A stretch of 28,603 bases of DNA from Oscillospiraceae bacterium (GCA_015065395.1 SVQJ01000003.1:1-28603), one strand, 5' to 3'. Positions 16,225 to 24,033 are shown, numbered from the stretch's first letter. The notes: generated from the sequence alone by a model not told the origin. Program-made: numbers and translations.

Positions 16225-16698
16225 TTATATAGAGCGGAGAAGGCATACTGCGTGAGCGGATATGCCTTCTTTTCTGCCGGTAAAGCCCATCTTTTCTTCG
16301 GTAGTGGCTTTAACGTTGAAAAGGGAGGGATCAATTTTTGCATATTTTGCCACAGTCTCTCTCATAGAGGCAATATAGGGTGCCATTTTTGGCTGCTGGG
16401 CAACTATGGTGGAGTCAATATATTCGATTTCAAAACCCGCATCGCGGACGGCGGCGCAGGCACGCTCCAAAAGAAGCATACTGTAGATATTCTTGTATGC
16501 ATTGTCCGTATCGGGAAAAAGCTTTCCGATATCACCGAGACCTGCCGCACCCAAAAGGGCATCGCAGATAGCATGAGCAAGAACGTCTCCGTCGGAATGA
16601 GCCATGAGACCGTAATCGCAGTCAAAGCAAACTCCGCCGATTATCATTTTTTTGCCATCCTCAAAGCGGTGTGCATCATATCCGTGTCCTATTCTCAT
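16225..16698 (-). CDS. ispF: 2-C-methyl-D-erythritol 2,4-cyclodiphosphate synthase (157 aa)
   Basis: Fifth step of the MEP isoprenoid pathway: it cyclises CDP-methylerythritol 2-phosphate with loss of CMP. Metal ligands D8 and H10 (GYDAHRF) and H42 (HSDGDVLAHA) are present, as are the FPDTD loop and the C-terminal FTGRKEGISAHA. The frame runs 16 codons further upstream, but the ATG at 16698 is right because it overlaps the ispD stop as ATGA, has GGAGC upstream, and gives the usual N-terminus MRIGHGYDAHRF. Length is normal. ispD and ispF are translationally coupled, which keeps the two enzymes together. Confidence 0.97.
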   Translation of the reverse strand: MRIGHGYDAHRFEDGKKMIIGGVCFDCDYGLMAHSDGDVLAHAICDALLGAAGLGDIGKLFPDTDNAYKNIYSMLLLERACAAVRDAGFEIEYIDSTIVAQQPKMAPYIASMRETVAKYAKIDPSLFNVKATTEEKMGFTGRKEGISAHAVCLLRSI

Positions 16699-17399
16699 TT
16701 GTTCTGCTCCTTCTGTTCGGTTCTGTATTTTATTATTGCCTCGCAAAGCATAAGGTCATCAGGGGTTGTAAGCTTTATATTTTCTCTGCCGCATTCAACC
16801 ATTTTAACGTCAAAGCCGAGCCGCTCACAGAGCATACAGTCGTCGGTAACAACGACACGGTCTCGTTTTGCCATATAAGCAGAAACGCGGTAAACATCAG
16901 TGTTGAATATCTGAGGAGTCTGAACGAGCCAAATCCTGTCCCTGTCCGTCGTCTCCTTGACGAGACCGTTTTCATCGCATATCTTCACCGTATCGGAGGA
17001 CTTGTGCGCTGATGCCGCGGCTCTGTATTTATAGGCGGCATGGACGGTATCCTCAATCATTTCAGGGGTGATAAGACAGCGCGCTCCGTCATGTATAGCA
17101 ACATATTTAGCTTTGTCGCTTATGGAATCAAAACCAAGCAGAGCACTGTCCTGCCTTGTTTCTCCTCCGGCAACGATTTTCGTTATTTTTTTGAAAGAAT
17201 ATCCTGAAAGAGCCGGTGATATGGCACTTTCATCACCCACAAGAACGATCTCGTCAATAAGGGGGCATTTTTCAAAGGCCATAACGGTACGAGCAATGCA
17301 GGGCACACCCAAAACGTCAATAAATTGCTTTTTCACGTTTCCTCCGAAACGGGTTCCGTTTCCGGCGGCAAGAATAACGGCAGAAGTGAATTTAGCCAT
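16695..17399 (-). CDS. ispD: 2-C-methyl-D-erythritol 4-phosphate cytidylyltransferase (234 aa)
   Basis: Third step of the MEP pathway: it joins CTP and methylerythritol 4-phosphate. The nucleotide-binding loop AVILAAGNGTRFGG with the following KKQF, the core IHDGAR, the SDTVK block and VQTPQIF are all typical. Two ATGs stand close together (17405 and 17399). AAAGG lies only 2 bases before the first but 8 bases before the second, so I chose 17399, giving MAKFTSAVILAAG. A strong extended -10 promoter lies at 17437-17466. The gene overlaps ispF by 4 bases. Confidence 0.96.
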   Translation of the reverse strand: MAKFTSAVILAAGNGTRFGGNVKKQFIDVLGVPCIARTVMAFEKCPLIDEIVLVGDESAISPALSGYSFKKITKIVAGGETRQDSALLGFDSISDKAKYVAIHDGARCLITPEMIEDTVHAAYKYRAAASAHKSSDTVKICDENGLVKETTDRDRIWLVQTPQIFNTDVYRVSAYMAKRDRVVVTDDCMLCERLGFDVKMVECGRENIKLTTPDDLMLCEAIIKYRTEQKEQNK

Positions 17400-17436
17400 A
17401 TCCATATCCTTTCGGGTAAAGATTTCATATCAACAA

Positions 17437-17466
17437 ATTATAACACAAAAGTGAAGCTTATGTAAA
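17437..17466 (-). promoter_or_regulatory. Sigma-A promoter of ispD-ispF (extended -10)
   Basis: On the minus strand, TTTACA (17461-17466), an 18-base spacer, and TATAAT (17437-17442) preceded by TGT (extended -10). It lies about 38 bases before the ispD start. Confidence 0.82.
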
Positions 17467-17520
17467 TAGGATTCTGCCAAAAATCCTTTTTAGTATCCTG
17501 TTTTATTTTCAAAAACAGTA

Positions 17521-17549
17521 TTGCAATCACCTATATGAGAACTTATAAT
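17521..17549 (+). promoter_or_regulatory. Sigma-A promoter of the ECF S-component gene
   Basis: TTGCAA (17521-17526), a 17-base spacer, and TATAAT (17544-17549). The transcript would begin near 17556, so the leader is only about 30 bases. This leaves no room for a vitamin riboswitch and rules out the upstream start at 17535. Two small dyads (AGGATT/AATCCT at 17468-17487, CTGTTTT/AAAACAG at 17498-17518) sit between this and the divergent ispD promoter. Confidence 0.83.
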
Positions 17550-17585
17550 ATATACAGAAGTAATTTTATTATCAGCGAGGTGCTT

Positions 17586-18134
17586 ATGTCAACAAAAATT
17601 ATTGAAAGAAACGTCCTTTCACTGAGGGTGAAAGCGTTGGCAACAGTCAGTGCTGTTGCGGGAGCAGTGGTGCTTCCTCAGCTTTTCCATCTTCTCGGAA
17701 GCATAAGTGGCACAGGAACCGTTCCCGGAGAGGTTTTTCTTCCCATGCACTTGCCCATCCTTCTTGTAGGTCTTCTTGCAGGCCCCCTTGCAGGTGCGGT
17801 CAGCGGATTTGTTTCTCCCCTTTTGAGCTTTGCTCTCACAGGTATGCCTACGGCTGTGATGCTTCCGTTTATGATGATCGAATTGCTTTCCTACGGATTT
17901 TTTGCGGGACTTATGAGAAACGTAAGGATGCCCTTGGTGGGTAAAGTCCTTTTTGCACAGCTTGCAGGCAGAGCTGTTCGAGCTCTGTTTATCGTAGTTG
18001 CCGTATTTGCATTTTCGAGAGCGGATATTCAGTTGTCAACCGTGTGGATGAGTATTGTAAAGGGCTTGCCCGGTCTTTGCCTCCAGTGGGCGTTCCTCCC
18101 CCTTATTGTTTATAGGATCGAACACAGCAAATAA
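17586..18134 (+). CDS. ECF transporter S component (182 aa)
   Basis: A small membrane protein with about six hydrophobic helices and the look of an ECF-type vitamin-binding S component: MHLPILLVGLLAGPLAGAVS, then LTGMPTAVMLPFMMIELLSY, then the basic loop before the last helices. Family knowledge: S components bind a vitamin or metal and share a common EcfA-EcfA'-EcfT energising module encoded elsewhere; none is in this window. The start ATG at 17586 has GAGGTG 5 bases before it. The frame extends to 17535, but that lies upstream of the predicted transcription start. It is a single-gene transcript with its own promoter and a perfect terminator. The vitamin is not identifiable here. Confidence 0.85.
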   Translation: MSTKIIERNVLSLRVKALATVSAVAGAVVLPQLFHLLGSISGTGTVPGEVFLPMHLPILLVGLLAGPLAGAVSGFVSPLLSFALTGMPTAVMLPFMMIELLSYGFFAGLMRNVRMPLVGKVLFAQLAGRAVRALFIVVAVFAFSRADIQLSTVWMSIVKGLPGLCLQWAFLPLIVYRIEHSK

Positions 18135-18148
18135 TGGAAAAAAGCTCT

Positions 18149-18206
18149 AAAAAGAAGAGATCGCAGGAAAATGACTTCGTTCATTTTCCTGCGATCTCTT
18201 CTTTTT
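18149..18206. terminator. Perfect 26-bp bidirectional terminator at convergent junction 3
   Basis: A perfect inverted repeat has 26-base arms at 18149-18174 and 18181-18206 and a 6-base loop CTTCGT. The outer ends are A5 and T5, so it works in both directions. It starts 14 bases after the S-component stop codon. Confidence 0.92.
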
Positions 18207-18228
18207 ATGGCATGGAGCCTACGGTGAC

Positions 18229-18257
18229 GCCTAATAGCATTATACTGCTATGTAGGC
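18229..18257. other. Hairpin after terminator 3
   Basis: GCCTAATAGCA (18229-18239) pairs with TGCTATGTAGGC (18246-18257) with one bulged base, followed by GCCTTT. It takes the same place as the hairpin at 585-613 in junction 1. Confidence 0.5.
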
Positions 18258-18270
18258 GCCTTTGGCATTT

Positions 18271-18352
18271 TAACCCTTATCAAAAAACATTATTAAAGTT
18301 TTTTGATAAGACTTTTTCAAAAAGTGATCGTATCTATTGCTTTTGATCTGAT
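18271..18352 (+). repeat. Convergent-junction repeat, copy 3
   Basis: It holds the same core as copy 1 (ACCC, TTAAAGTTTTTTG, ACTTTTTCAAAAAGT, CGTATCT, ATCTGAT) plus an inserted arm, so that CTTATCAAAAAAC (18276-18288) and GTTTTTTGATAAG (18298-18310) form a perfect 13-bp stem. It ends 16 bases before the stop codon of the minus-strand ABC gene. Confidence 0.6.
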
Positions 18353-18368
18353 GTGCAGCTCAGCACGA

Positions 18369-21300
18369 TCATTCTGTTCTCAAAGCAACCACAGGGTCCT
18401 TCTTCGCGGCGCTTCTTGAAGGAATAAGTCCTGAGATAAGTGTAAGAAGAACGCTGATAACAACCAGTATAACAGCGGCACCTATGGGGAGGAATGCATT
18501 GAGATTTGAAATTCCCGTGAGTGCATGGAGTATGATATTGATGGGTATGCACAGAATAAAGGTGACTATAACACCGATAAGACCTGCGCAAAGACCGACT
18601 ATCATGGTTTCTGCATTGAACATTCTGGAAACGTTTCGCTTTGATGCACCGATGGCACGGAGGATACCGATCTCCTTTGTTCTTTCCTGAACGGAGATAA
18701 GGGTGATAACTCCGATCATTATGGATGAAACCACGAGCGAGATCGCAACGAAAGCGATAAGCACGTATGTTATTGCGTCGATAATGGTTGTAATGGAGGA
18801 CATCATGATACCGAAATAATCGGTGTACTGGATCTGCTTGAGCTCGTCAACGGATTTGTTGTACGCAGCGATAGCGTCAGTGATAATGTCCTTATTCTCA
18901 AATGAGGAGGCATAGAGGTTGATGGAAGCAGGATAATCCATATCGATATAGCCCATGGAGAGAAGATTATCCTCGTAGGTGGATTCGGAGAATTCTATGG
19001 CATTGTCATAAAATTCAGCGCACTGTGCCGATGTATAAAGCACGCTTTCCTCATTGAATTTTGCACAAAGCTCGCTGTCAGACCACATAGCGCGTATCTC
19101 AGCAGCTTTTTTCTGAGGATAAGCGATCTTGATCTCCTCGGTCTTGGCGTAAGAGTATGTGGTGTATATTTCCTGCTCAGTCATTTTGTCAAGATATTCG
19201 GTGATATCCGCTGCACTCATACCCATCTGAGAGCTTATGGCGGTGATGAGATATTCCTTCATCTGATCCGTAGTTACCCCTGCAACGGCGGCGGAAAGCT
19301 CTTCGCGGATAATTGCATCTGTGGGAATGCTGTTCACGGTAACGTAAAGATCAGCTTTGCCCTTGTCATCAAGGGTTGCAACATATTCCTTGAACTTTGC
19401 GCTTTTTTCCTCGATGATAACTATGGCATCGTAATAGGAAACGAGCTGCTCGTCAGAGTAGTTTTTGTATGCTTTATCAAATGCATTTGCGAGAGCGACG
19501 TTGTCCATTCCCTCAAGCTTTGCAAGCTCTGCGGCACTGTAGTCGTAAGTAATTTGAGCACGAAGCATCTCAGAAAGCATTTCCTTCAGAGTGCTGTCGG
19601 TGACTGCAGCCATCGTTGCCGAAAGCTCCTCGGGAGAGGTACCGTTGAATCCTGCAATAAGCGCGATCATGCCTTCACGGTCAAGGCCGGAGATCTCCTT
19701 ATCCACCTTTTCATCAAGATATGCACGAGTGGGAGTAGCTACGGCCTTTGTATAGAACATGGCCTTTCCGTTTTCATCAAGGGTAGCAACGTAGTCTCGA
19801 ACTCTCTGTATCTTGTCAGTTTCCTTAACGGTGCTCTGTGAATAGTAGAAGGGAAGCCCGGTGATAATATCCTTTTCGGTGCTTTCTATCTGAGCGGCAA
19901 TGATCTCGGAATCCTTTGCCTCTTCGATAAGATACTTTGTCAGATGGGTAGTATAGCAGATGTTACCGGTGAGCATCTGAGCAGTTGCATCCTCCTTGGG
20001 GCGGATGATGCCCGTTACTCTGAGAGGAAGGGCGCTCTGATAAAGATATCTGAGTCCGGCTTCAGTCTCGCGAAGGTCTGTATACTTTCCGGTTGCCTCA
20101 TCGTAATGATAGCAATCTGCGTTGAGGATCGTCTTGAATTCCCTTGAGCATATCTCCTTGTAGGACCAGCTCTTATCCTTGGAGCCGAGCTCTGTGCCGT
20201 TGATAGCCGCATTGGCAAGGGTATCCATCTCGGCATCGGAAATAAGTCCCAGCGCGTAGAGGGTAACGTCATTCAGCTCGTTGTTCTCATCAACTACGAG
20301 AACGATCTCGTCGTAGGCATTGGGCCAGTCGCCGTATGCAAGCTCATACTGGTCGTAGATAAGCTCGTTTATGGTAGCTCCGTCCTTTCCGGGGAGAAGC
20401 TCCTGCCAAAGCTTTCGGGTCATACTCATGGATGACATAGATGCCATGGGGCTGTTTGCGCCCGACATGGAGTTCATCATCGTCATATCCATACCGAGGT
20501 ATTCAAGCATAAAATCGCCGATGATCTTTTCAAGGTCTGCATGAACGATCTTTCCGTCATCGTTTGCGGTATAGATCTGCATATTCAGATCATAGGAATA
20601 CTGGATACCGTTTATAGCCTTATAGAGCTTTGAATTCTCATCCTTCATTTCGGAAAGAAGGAACTCGTTGAAGGATTTGAGATCGTTTTCCGTCTCCTCA
20701 AGATTTTGCATTGCATTGATCATGTCATAGAGAGCGGAGGCCTTGTAGACCGCATCCTTTCCGTGCTTTTCACTGCCATCGCCAACATCCATAAAGGCTT
20801 CGATCAGCGACGAAAGCTGAACGCTTGATGCCTCAAGGGTAATGGGATATGCGGAGAGGGTGCTCTCCTGAACGCTGTTTATGAAGGCGGTCATACCCTG
20901 AGAAACGGAAAGAATAAGCGCGATGCCTATGATACCGATGGAGCCTGCAAAGGCGGTAAGGGTGGTTCTTCCTTTCTTTGTGAAAAGGTTTTTAAGAGAG
21001 AGCATAAAGGATGTTGCAAAGGACATTGAAGGCATTTTCTCCCTCTTTTTTGCTTTTGCTTTCTCTTCGTTATACTTTTCGATACGTTCCTTCTCAGCGG
21101 CTCTTTCCTCGTCGGTTATGGGCTTTGAATCGTGGGTGATAACGCCGTCAAGCATATTGATTATTCTTGTGGAATACTCTTCTGCAAGATCAGGGTTGTG
21201 GGTGACCATGATAATAAGGCGATCCTTGGAGATGGAGCGGAGTATTTCCATAACTTGTACGCTGGTCTTTGTGTCAAGAGCACCGGTAGGCTCATCGGCG

Positions 21301-21791
21301 AGGATGATATCGGGATTGTTAACGAGTGCTCTTGCAATAGCAACTCTCTGCATCTGACCGCCGCTCATTTCACCGGGCTTTTTGGAAAGCTGATCTCCCA
21401 GTCCCACCTGCTCAAGCGCCGCCTTTGCTCTCTCTCTTCTTTCTTTTTTAGACACGCCTGAGAGAGTGAGTGCAAGCTCAACGTTTTGCAGAACCGACTG
21501 GTGAGGAATAAGATTATAGCTCTGGAAAACGAAACCGATGGAGTGGTTTCTGTAGGAATCCCAATCACGGTCCTTGTATTTTTCTGTGGATATACCGTTA
21601 ATGATAAGATCTCCTTCGGTATATCCGTCAAGACCTCCGATGATGTTAAGCATAGTTGTCTTTCCGCAGCCGGAGGGGCCGAGGATGGAAACGAATTCCG
21701 ATTTGCGGAATTCAAGGTCGATACCCTTCAGTGCCTCAACGGAGTTGTTTCCGGCAGGATATACCTTTTTGATTCCTTTTAGTTCTAACAT
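18369..21791 (-). CDS. Fused ABC ATPase/FtsX-like permease with a very large extracellular domain (1140 aa)
   Basis: A MacB-type transporter in one chain. The ATPase covers about residues 1-225, with Walker A GPSGCGKTT (38-46), signature MSGGQ (142-146), Walker B ILADEPTGALD and switch H198. A charged linker (225-255) follows, then one membrane helix (about 277-298), an extracytoplasmic domain (about 300-995), and three C-terminal FtsX-type helices (about 1000-1125) with the cytoplasmic loop VQERTKEIGILRAIGASKRNVSR. MacB proteins are usually about 650 residues; here the outer domain is about 700. It contains a repeat (about 666-745 and 801-880) and a Met-rich stretch (434-457). It sits 99 bases after a MarR regulator. 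The family works as mechanotransducers on peptides or envelope lipoproteins; the substrate here is unknown. The ribosome site is weak (AAAGAAAG). Confidence 0.9.
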   Translation of the reverse strand: MLELKGIKKVYPAGNNSVEALKGIDLEFRKSEFVSILGPSGCGKTTMLNIIGGLDGYTEGDLIINGISTEKYKDRDWDSYRNHSIGFVFQSYNLIPHQSVLQNVELALTLSGVSKKERRERAKAALEQVGLGDQLSKKPGEMSGGQMQRVAIARALVNNPDIILADEPTGALDTKTSVQVMEILRSISKDRLIIMVTHNPDLAEEYSTRIINMLDGVITHDSKPITDEERAAEKERIEKYNEEKAKAKKREKMPSMSFATSFMLSLKNLFTKKGRTTLTAFAGSIGIIGIALILSVSQGMTAFINSVQESTLSAYPITLEASSVQLSSLIEAFMDVGDGSEKHGKDAVYKASALYDMINAMQNLEETENDLKSFNEFLLSEMKDENSKLYKAINGIQYSYDLNMQIYTANDDGKIVHADLEKIIGDFMLEYLGMDMTMMNSMSGANSPMASMSSMSMTRKLWQELLPGKDGATINELIYDQYELAYGDWPNAYDEIVLVVDENNELNDVTLYALGLISDAEMDTLANAAINGTELGSKDKSWSYKEICSREFKTILNADCYHYDEATGKYTDLRETEAGLRYLYQSALPLRVTGIIRPKEDATAQMLTGNICYTTHLTKYLIEEAKDSEIIAAQIESTEKDIITGLPFYYSQSTVKETDKIQRVRDYVATLDENGKAMFYTKAVATPTRAYLDEKVDKEISGLDREGMIALIAGFNGTSPEELSATMAAVTDSTLKEMLSEMLRAQITYDYSAAELAKLEGMDNVALANAFDKAYKNYSDEQLVSYYDAIVIIEEKSAKFKEYVATLDDKGKADLYVTVNSIPTDAIIREELSAAVAGVTTDQMKEYLITAISSQMGMSAADITEYLDKMTEQEIYTTYSYAKTEEIKIAYPQKKAAEIRAMWSDSELCAKFNEESVLYTSAQCAEFYDNAIEFSESTYEDNLLSMGYIDMDYPASINLYASSFENKDIITDAIAAYNKSVDELKQIQYTDYFGIMMSSITTIIDAITYVLIAFVAISLVVSSIMIGVITLISVQERTKEIGILRAIGASKRNVSRMFNAETMIVGLCAGLIGVIVTFILCIPINIILHALTGISNLNAFLPIGAAVILVVISVLLTLISGLIPSRSAAKKDPVVALRTE

Positions 21792-21830
21792 TGTATTACC
21801 GTGCTTTCTTTTTCAGCATACAGCTGAAGA

Positions 21831-21870
21831 GCGTGAAAGGTTGAACTTACGGGTATCCGTATTTTCACGC
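21831..21870 (-). promoter_or_regulatory. Two-part hairpin between marR and the ABC gene
   Basis: GCGTGAAA (21831-21838) pairs with TTTCACGC (21863-21870), and TACGG/CCGTA (21848-21852, 21857-21861) pairs inside it. No T-run follows on the minus strand, so it is not an ordinary terminator. It may be an RNA processing or stability element or a protein-binding site in the leader of the ABC gene. Confidence 0.45.
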
Positions 21871-21890
21871 ATTGTATGTTATGATCGCCT

Positions 21891-22334
21891 TTATTGATGT
21901 TTTCGATTTGAAATATTATCCGCATTGCTTCCGATAACATTCAGAACCTCATAAAATTCCGCCAGTTGATTTTCTGAAAGGTTTTTGCAAAGCTCTATGA
22001 GAAAGTTTTTTTTGATCTCACGGCCTTTTTCTATGATGGGAAGAGCCTTGTCGGTACAGCTGAGCTTGATCTTTCTGCGGTCGCAATCGTCGGTGCATCT
22101 TTCAATGTAGCCGCTTTGAACCAGCTTATCCACGTGGAGCGACATAAGATTTGCCTTTGCGTGGATCACCTCGCAAACATTTTTTGCAGTATTGTATTCA
22201 GGATTGCTTGAAAGGATCATTATGATGTCAAACTCGATCTGAGGGATCGAAAATTCGCAAAGAATCGGGCGGCACATTTCGTTATATGCAGTACCGATCT
22301 TCTTAAGCACCAGCAGAGCATCGTTAACGCTCAC
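21891..22334 (-). CDS. MarR family transcriptional regulator (147 aa)
   Basis: A small DNA-binding protein with the MarR winged-helix layout: an N-terminal dimer helix, a recognition helix region around AKANLMSLHVDKLVQSGYIER, a wing with DRRKIKL, and a C-terminal helix pair. MarR proteins usually repress their own operon and a nearby transporter and let go when a small molecule binds. The large ABC transporter 99 bases downstream on the same strand is the likely target. The start is GTG at 22334, with AAAGGAG 10 bases before it. An out-of-frame ATG begins right after that site. The cysteines in DDCDRR and elsewhere could allow redox sensing, but this is a guess. Confidence 0.9.
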   Translation of the reverse strand: MSVNDALLVLKKIGTAYNEMCRPILCEFSIPQIEFDIIMILSSNPEYNTAKNVCEVIHAKANLMSLHVDKLVQSGYIERCTDDCDRRKIKLSCTDKALPIIEKGREIKKNFLIELCKNLSENQLAEFYEVLNVIGSNADNISNRKHQ

Positions 22335-22358
22335 CGAATACCATCTCCTTTGGATTAT

Positions 22359-22385
22359 TTCAAATATGAATTAACTTGGATTATA
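22359..22385 (-). promoter_or_regulatory. Likely marR promoter -10 box and candidate operator
   Basis: TATAAT is at 22380-22385 on the minus strand, with no good -35 box. Between it and the ribosome site lies TTCATATTTGAA (22359-22370), a TTCA/TGAA dyad in the place where a MarR protein would block its own transcription. Confidence 0.4.
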
Positions 22386-22466
22386 CTATCGTAAGGCAAA
22401 GCATGGGTGACATTACTGTATAATATTTGTAAAGAATTTATTAATAGACAGTCGAAAAAGAGAAGG

Positions 22467-22510
22467 AAAACCAAAGCAGGATTTTTCACGGAAAATCCTG
22501 CTTTGGTTTT
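22467..22510 (-). terminator. Terminator of the trmK-nif3 unit
   Basis: A perfect 19-bp inverted repeat has arms at 22467-22485 and 22492-22510 with a 6-base loop. It begins at the base next to the nif3-like stop codon. On the minus strand it ends in GGTTTT, then CCTTCTCTTTTT. Confidence 0.9.
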
Positions 22511-23272
22511 TCAGAAAGTCAATTCGGGAACCTTCGTATATATATGCGCCTCAGCGCCGGCGATCTCCTTAGCAAGACTGTAAAGCTTTTGGCAAACGGG
22601 CATTTCCGTGAAATAGTGTCCGGCAACAAAAATGTTCATTCCGTCCTCAGCTGCATCGAGAGCTGAATTGTAGCGGCACTCTCCCGTGACCAGGGTATCC
22701 GCGCCGCAGGCCTTTGCTGCGCGGATGAAATCACCGCCGCCGCCTCCCACCACCGCAACGGTGGATATAGGTCCCGAGCAATATGAAAAAACAGAAGGCA
22801 CACCTGTCTTTTCCTTTATAAGCTTTGCAAAGCTGTCAGCATCAAAGATCCTGCTCTTGCCGATCCGCCCGAGGGTAGGATCCTCGCTGTCGCCGAAGGG
22901 AACAACATCCGTAAGCTCCAGAAGGGAAGCGAGAGTATCGTTCACTCCCCCCTCGCCCGCATCAAGTCTTGTGTGGAAGGAAAGAACGTTGATATGGGAT
23001 GTAACAGCGAGAAGAACTCGCTTTCCCACCACGTCATCCTCGTTCAGCGCCTTAAGTCCCTTGAAAATAAGGGGATGGTGAGTAAGGATGGTATCAAATC
23101 CGCCGGCCTTTGCATATTCAATAGCTTCAAGGGTAGCGTCCAGTGTAACAAGAACCTTTTTTACAGGGGCGTTTTTATCGGGACAGCACATAAGACCGTC
23201 ATTGTCCCAGGAAGAGGAAAGGGAGGCAGGATAAAGCCTTGAAATTTCATTGTAGAATTCATAAACCGTCAT
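22511..23272 (-). CDS. Nif3-like dinuclear metal centre protein, DUF34 (253 aa)
   Basis: A member of the widely conserved Nif3/DUF34 family. The metal-site motifs are LTHHPLIFKG, the HTRLDA block that follows SFHT, and AGHYFTEMPV near the C-terminus (H and E ligands). The family forms ring-shaped hexamers with two metals per subunit; a GTP cyclohydrolase-like or metal-handling role has been proposed but is not settled. The start ATG is preceded by AAAGGTG, and the gene begins 6 bases after the trmK stop. trmK and nif3 are neighbours in many Firmicutes, often beside the sigma factor gene. Confidence 0.93.
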   Translation of the reverse strand: MTVYEFYNEISRLYPASLSSSWDNDGLMCCPDKNAPVKKVLVTLDATLEAIEYAKAGGFDTILTHHPLIFKGLKALNEDDVVGKRVLLAVTSHINVLSFHTRLDAGEGGVNDTLASLLELTDVVPFGDSEDPTLGRIGKSRIFDADSFAKLIKEKTGVPSVFSYCSGPISTVAVVGGGGGDFIRAAKACGADTLVTGECRYNSALDAAEDGMNIFVAGHYFTEMPVCQKLYSLAKEIAGAEAHIYTKVPELTF

Positions 23273-23278
23273 TTTCTT

Positions 23279-23989
23279 TTACACCTTTCTCTTTTTTATT
23301 TCCAAAAGCTCTGAAAGTAAGGATTCCATTTCATTTGTATCAACAGAGCCCTGCTTCATTCCTTCAATAGCACGGGAGCATTTGTTTATAAGCTTTTCAA
23401 GCATCTGAGAAAAAACGGGGTCTGATAAATGCTCTTTTATATTTTTTTCTCCAAGCTCGAGGCTTGCAGGGGATAGCCTTCTGACTTTGCCGTCATAGTG
23501 GCAGACGATGCATTGATAAAGCTTATCCTGAGCCCTTGCAAATCCGCCGTTGATCTCTGCAAAACCGTTTTCAGAGAGATATGCCCTGAGCTTGGCTGTG
23601 GCGGACATGGGCTGGAGAATAAGTCTTATACCGCTGTTTTTTACGTATTCGGAGGCTGAAAGTATGGATGCGATAAGCTCACCGCCCATTCCGCAGATAA
23701 CGATATCCGAAACCTGCCTTTCATGAAGGGGCAGGCCTGAAAGACCGTCTGCAAGGCAGAATTCGATGTTGGCTTCTATGCCGTAGCGAGCCGCATTTTC
23801 TTTTGCACGCTCAAGGGGCCCCTCGTTGATATCCGCGGCAATGGCAAAATCCGATCTTCCCGTCATAAGGAGATAAATGGGTATGTATGCGTGATCCGTG
23901 CCGATATCGGCACAGACCGCACCCTGACGTACAAAGGAGGCTGCCAATGAAAGGCGGCTGTCAAGGATTGGGGGATTTGTGTAGACCAT
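23279..23989 (-). CDS. trmK: tRNA (adenine-22-N1)-methyltransferase (236 aa)
   Basis: Methylates N1 of A22 in bacterial tRNAs using S-adenosylmethionine. Motif I CADIGTDHAYIPIYL binds the cofactor, VICGMGGELI is the TrmK hallmark, and the C-terminal part is a helical tRNA-binding region. The frame extends through the upstream hairpin to 24025 (TTG), but the ATG at 23989 gives the normal N-terminus MVYTNPPILDSRLSLAAS. That ATG directly follows the T-rich tail of the hairpin at 24000-24023 and has no visible ribosome site, so the start carries doubt. It is followed at 6 bases by the nif3-like gene. Confidence 0.9.
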   Translation of the reverse strand: MVYTNPPILDSRLSLAASFVRQGAVCADIGTDHAYIPIYLLMTGRSDFAIAADINEGPLERAKENAARYGIEANIEFCLADGLSGLPLHERQVSDIVICGMGGELIASILSASEYVKNSGIRLILQPMSATAKLRAYLSENGFAEINGGFARAQDKLYQCIVCHYDGKVRRLSPASLELGEKNIKEHLSDPVFSQMLEKLINKCSRAIEGMKQGSVDTNEMESLLSELLEIKKRKV

Positions 23990-23999
23990 AAAATAAAAC

Positions 24000-24023
24000 G
24001 GGGCTGTCGGGTAAGACAGCCCC
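24000..24023 (-). terminator. Terminator or attenuator between the DUF1858 gene and trmK
   Basis: A perfect 9-bp stem GGGGCTGTC/GACAGCCCC with a 6-base loop is followed on the minus strand by GTTTTATTTT and then at once by the trmK ATG. It starts 10 bases after the DUF1858 stop codon. Confidence 0.75.
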
Positions 24024-24033
24024 AATCCTTTAA

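Noticed and set aside
17406..17585. A vitamin riboswitch before the ECF S component
   Set aside because: The predicted transcription start leaves only about 30 bases of leader.
18134..18346. A 70-codon frame after the ECF S component
   Set aside because: It is made entirely of the perfect terminator hairpin and the junction repeat, and its start overlaps the upstream stop codon.
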